A stretch of DNA of 45,466 nucleotides from Pseudomonadota bacterium (GTDB lineage Bacteria > Myxococcota_A > Bradymonadia > UBA4248), in contig JAFOHE010000159.1 in the NCBI GenBank assembly GCA_017421975.1, forward strand, positions 1-45,466. The letters are read 5' to 3'. A model generated the notes under the pieces. It saw nothing but the letters and a program-made list of their open reading frames with translations. It had not been told where the DNA came from and ran no database searches. Below, in pieces: positions 44,237-45,466 of the stretch. Position numbers and translations under genes: made by a program. Every line of letters starts with the position of its first letter. The first letter of the stretch is position 1.

Positions 44237-45466
44237 TTATTCCTGCGTAATGACTGCGGCTCCTTTCACAAGCTCAAGCGCTCTGTCTCGGGCTACTTGC
44301 TCGGTCACAAAACGACCTGCATTACCGCTCTTCAACCAGTCGCGAATCTTCGATTCATCGACATTGTTAAACCACTTCTTGGCCTCATTGATGCTGTCTT
44401 CTTCTTTGACGTCAATGTGCTCCTCTTTCGCGATCGCATTCAATATAAGCTCATTGTGATAATCCGTACGGTACTCTTCAAGCTCTTCGGGACGGATGTT
44501 GTTCGCAATCCGCGAAAGCATACGGTCATCAACCTGCTGACGAAGCATCTGTTCAATCTGAAGACGAATTGCCTGTACCGCACGCGCTTTGATATAGCCT
44601 TCGGGAAGATCAGTCGGCGTCGCTTCACGAAGCTTCGAAAGAAGACGTTTTACAAGCTCTGAATCCGCTGCTTCCGTCTTGGATTCTTCAAGACGCTTGC
44701 GAATGACGTCTTTCAAACCATCAAGCGTCTCCGCTTCGCCCGTATCAAGCGCAAAAGCATCATCAAGTTCAGGAAGAACACGTACCTTGATTTCGTTGAT
44801 TTCACACGTCACAACGGCATCCGCATCGTCAACTTTCGCTTCAAGATTGATCGTCGATCCAACTTCCGAACCAACCAATGCTTTCTCCATGTCCGCATTG
44901 AAATAGCCTTTGCCAACGGTGATCTGGCGCGTTCCTGCAACACAGAATTTGCTCGCTGCTTCATTCGGGGCGCTCAGTGTTACAAAGGCTACATCGCCTT
45001 CCTGAATCACTTTCCGGTCTTCTACGGGCGTCAATACCGCATGGCGTTCGCGCTTCTTCTCAAGTTCTTCTGCAACTTCTTCGTCCTTCACTTCTACACT
45101 CGGACGACTCACTTCAAGACCCTTGTAGTTCGGGCAGCTAATCGCAGGTTCCGTCTCTGCATCAACCTTGCATACAAAACCACCATCTTCCAATTTCGGC
45201 GTCACAACATCCACTTCACCTACATGAAGAAGATGATCGATCGTCGAAAGCGCTTCCTGTACGGCATCCTGAAGACATTCGCGACGCGCATCTTCCGTAA
45301 GCGATGCTCCCGCTTTCTGACGGATCAGTTTCGCAGGAACTTTGCCAGCTCGGAAACCTGGAAGCCGCGCACTCTTGCGTGCTTTCTCCACAAGAACATC
45401 CTCTACCTTGCGGATCGCTTCACCCGATACCGTAACAACGATTTCTTTGACAACTGAACTTTTCTC
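44237..45466 (-). CDS. tig: Trigger factor, 5' end cut by window
   Basis: Ribosome-bound chaperone with peptidyl-prolyl isomerase domain. The open frame continues to the last base of the window (409 codons plus stop). The visible start, EKSSVVKEIVVTVSGEAI, and the ribosome-binding signature GFRAGKVP show that only about five N-terminal residues are missing. A PPIase domain lies at about 150-245 (EGDVAFVTLSAPNEA...VGKGYFNADMEKALVG). The C-terminal helical arms are at about 250-400. Length about 415, slightly below E. coli (432). It is the first gene of the tig-clpP-clpX block; a 240-base gap precedes clpP and has no recognisable terminator. Confidence 0.95.
   Translation of the reverse strand, partial: EKSSVVKEIVVTVSGEAIRKVEDVLVEKARKSARLPGFRAGKVPAKLIRQKAGASLTEDARRECLQDAVQEALSTIDHLLHVGEVDVVTPKLEDGGFVCKVDAETEPAISCPNYKGLEVSRPSVEVKDEEVAEELEKKRERHAVLTPVEDRKVIQEGDVAFVTLSAPNEAASKFCVAGTRQITVGKGYFNADMEKALVGSEVGSTINLEAKVDDADAVVTCEINEIKVRVLPELDDAFALDTGEAETLDGLKDVIRKRLEESKTEAADSELVKRLLSKLREATPTDLPEGYIKARAVQAIRLQIEQMLRQQVDDRMLSRIANNIRPEELEEYRTDYHNELILNAIAKEEHIDVKEEDSINEAKKWFNNVDESKIRDWLKSGNAGRFVTEQVARDRALELVKGAAVITQE

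Overview
The window looks like a chromosomal segment of a moderate-GC member of the Myxococcota/Bradymonadota group (old Deltaproteobacteria). This placement is inference. It rests on two trypsin-like proteases with repeated aspartate-rich CDNxxDDDxDG motifs, DUF4215-like cysteine repeats and Arg-rich C-terminal anchors; two transmembrane Ser/Thr kinases (one with an N-terminal zinc ribbon, one with a PEGA-like domain); an ExbB-ExbD-ExbD-AgmX/GltG-like cluster; a GH57-DUF4912 pair; and many lipoproteins. No rRNA, tRNA, CRISPR array, transposase or prophage block was recognised.

Layout. 1-7.5 kb: an unrecognised protein, an RsiV-like lipoprotein, a large beta-helix lipoprotein, a YkgJ-type cysteine-cluster protein, two small unknown genes, an M16 peptidase and a small membrane protein. 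7.6-13.6 kb: a leftward operon of zinc-ribbon Ser/Thr kinase followed by two paralogous membrane-anchored proteins with a decayed deacetylase-like domain. 14.8-17.6 kb: GH57 alpha-glucan branching enzyme and its DUF4912 neighbour. 18-21.4 kb: a leftward TolQ/ExbB-ExbD-ExbD-TonB-like motor cluster; one ExbD has Asn where the proton-coupling Asp is expected. 22-28.4 kb: gyrB bracketed by two related secreted proteases. 28.6-33.7 kb: uridine phosphorylase, a QueC-like PP-loop protein, an unrecognised protein and an RNB-domain exoribonuclease. 34-40.7 kb: a FAM20C/HipA-like lipoprotein kinase candidate, prepilin peptidase, a PEGA Ser/Thr kinase, a single-domain response regulator and a WD40-like propeller protein. 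41-45.5 kb: the conserved tig-clpP-clpX proteostasis block plus pyrH, with trigger factor cut by the window end.

The most unusual signal lies between the genes. About fifteen imperfect palindromes share one architecture: outer stem, TAT, inner stem, loop, inner stem', ATA, a single unpaired C, outer stem'. Both stems change sequence freely between copies yet stay complementary, while TAT/ATA and the extra C persist. Several copies sit inside a larger composite element with conserved GC-rich flanks containing GTAG, reminiscent of REP/BIME elements. All are intergenic, in convergent, divergent and tandem gaps. They are the best candidate here for an undescribed element family.

Starts were re-chosen where a Shine-Dalgarno sequence sits inside a longer reading frame (for example ExbB, the first ExbD, ClpX with TTG, and the response regulator with TTG).
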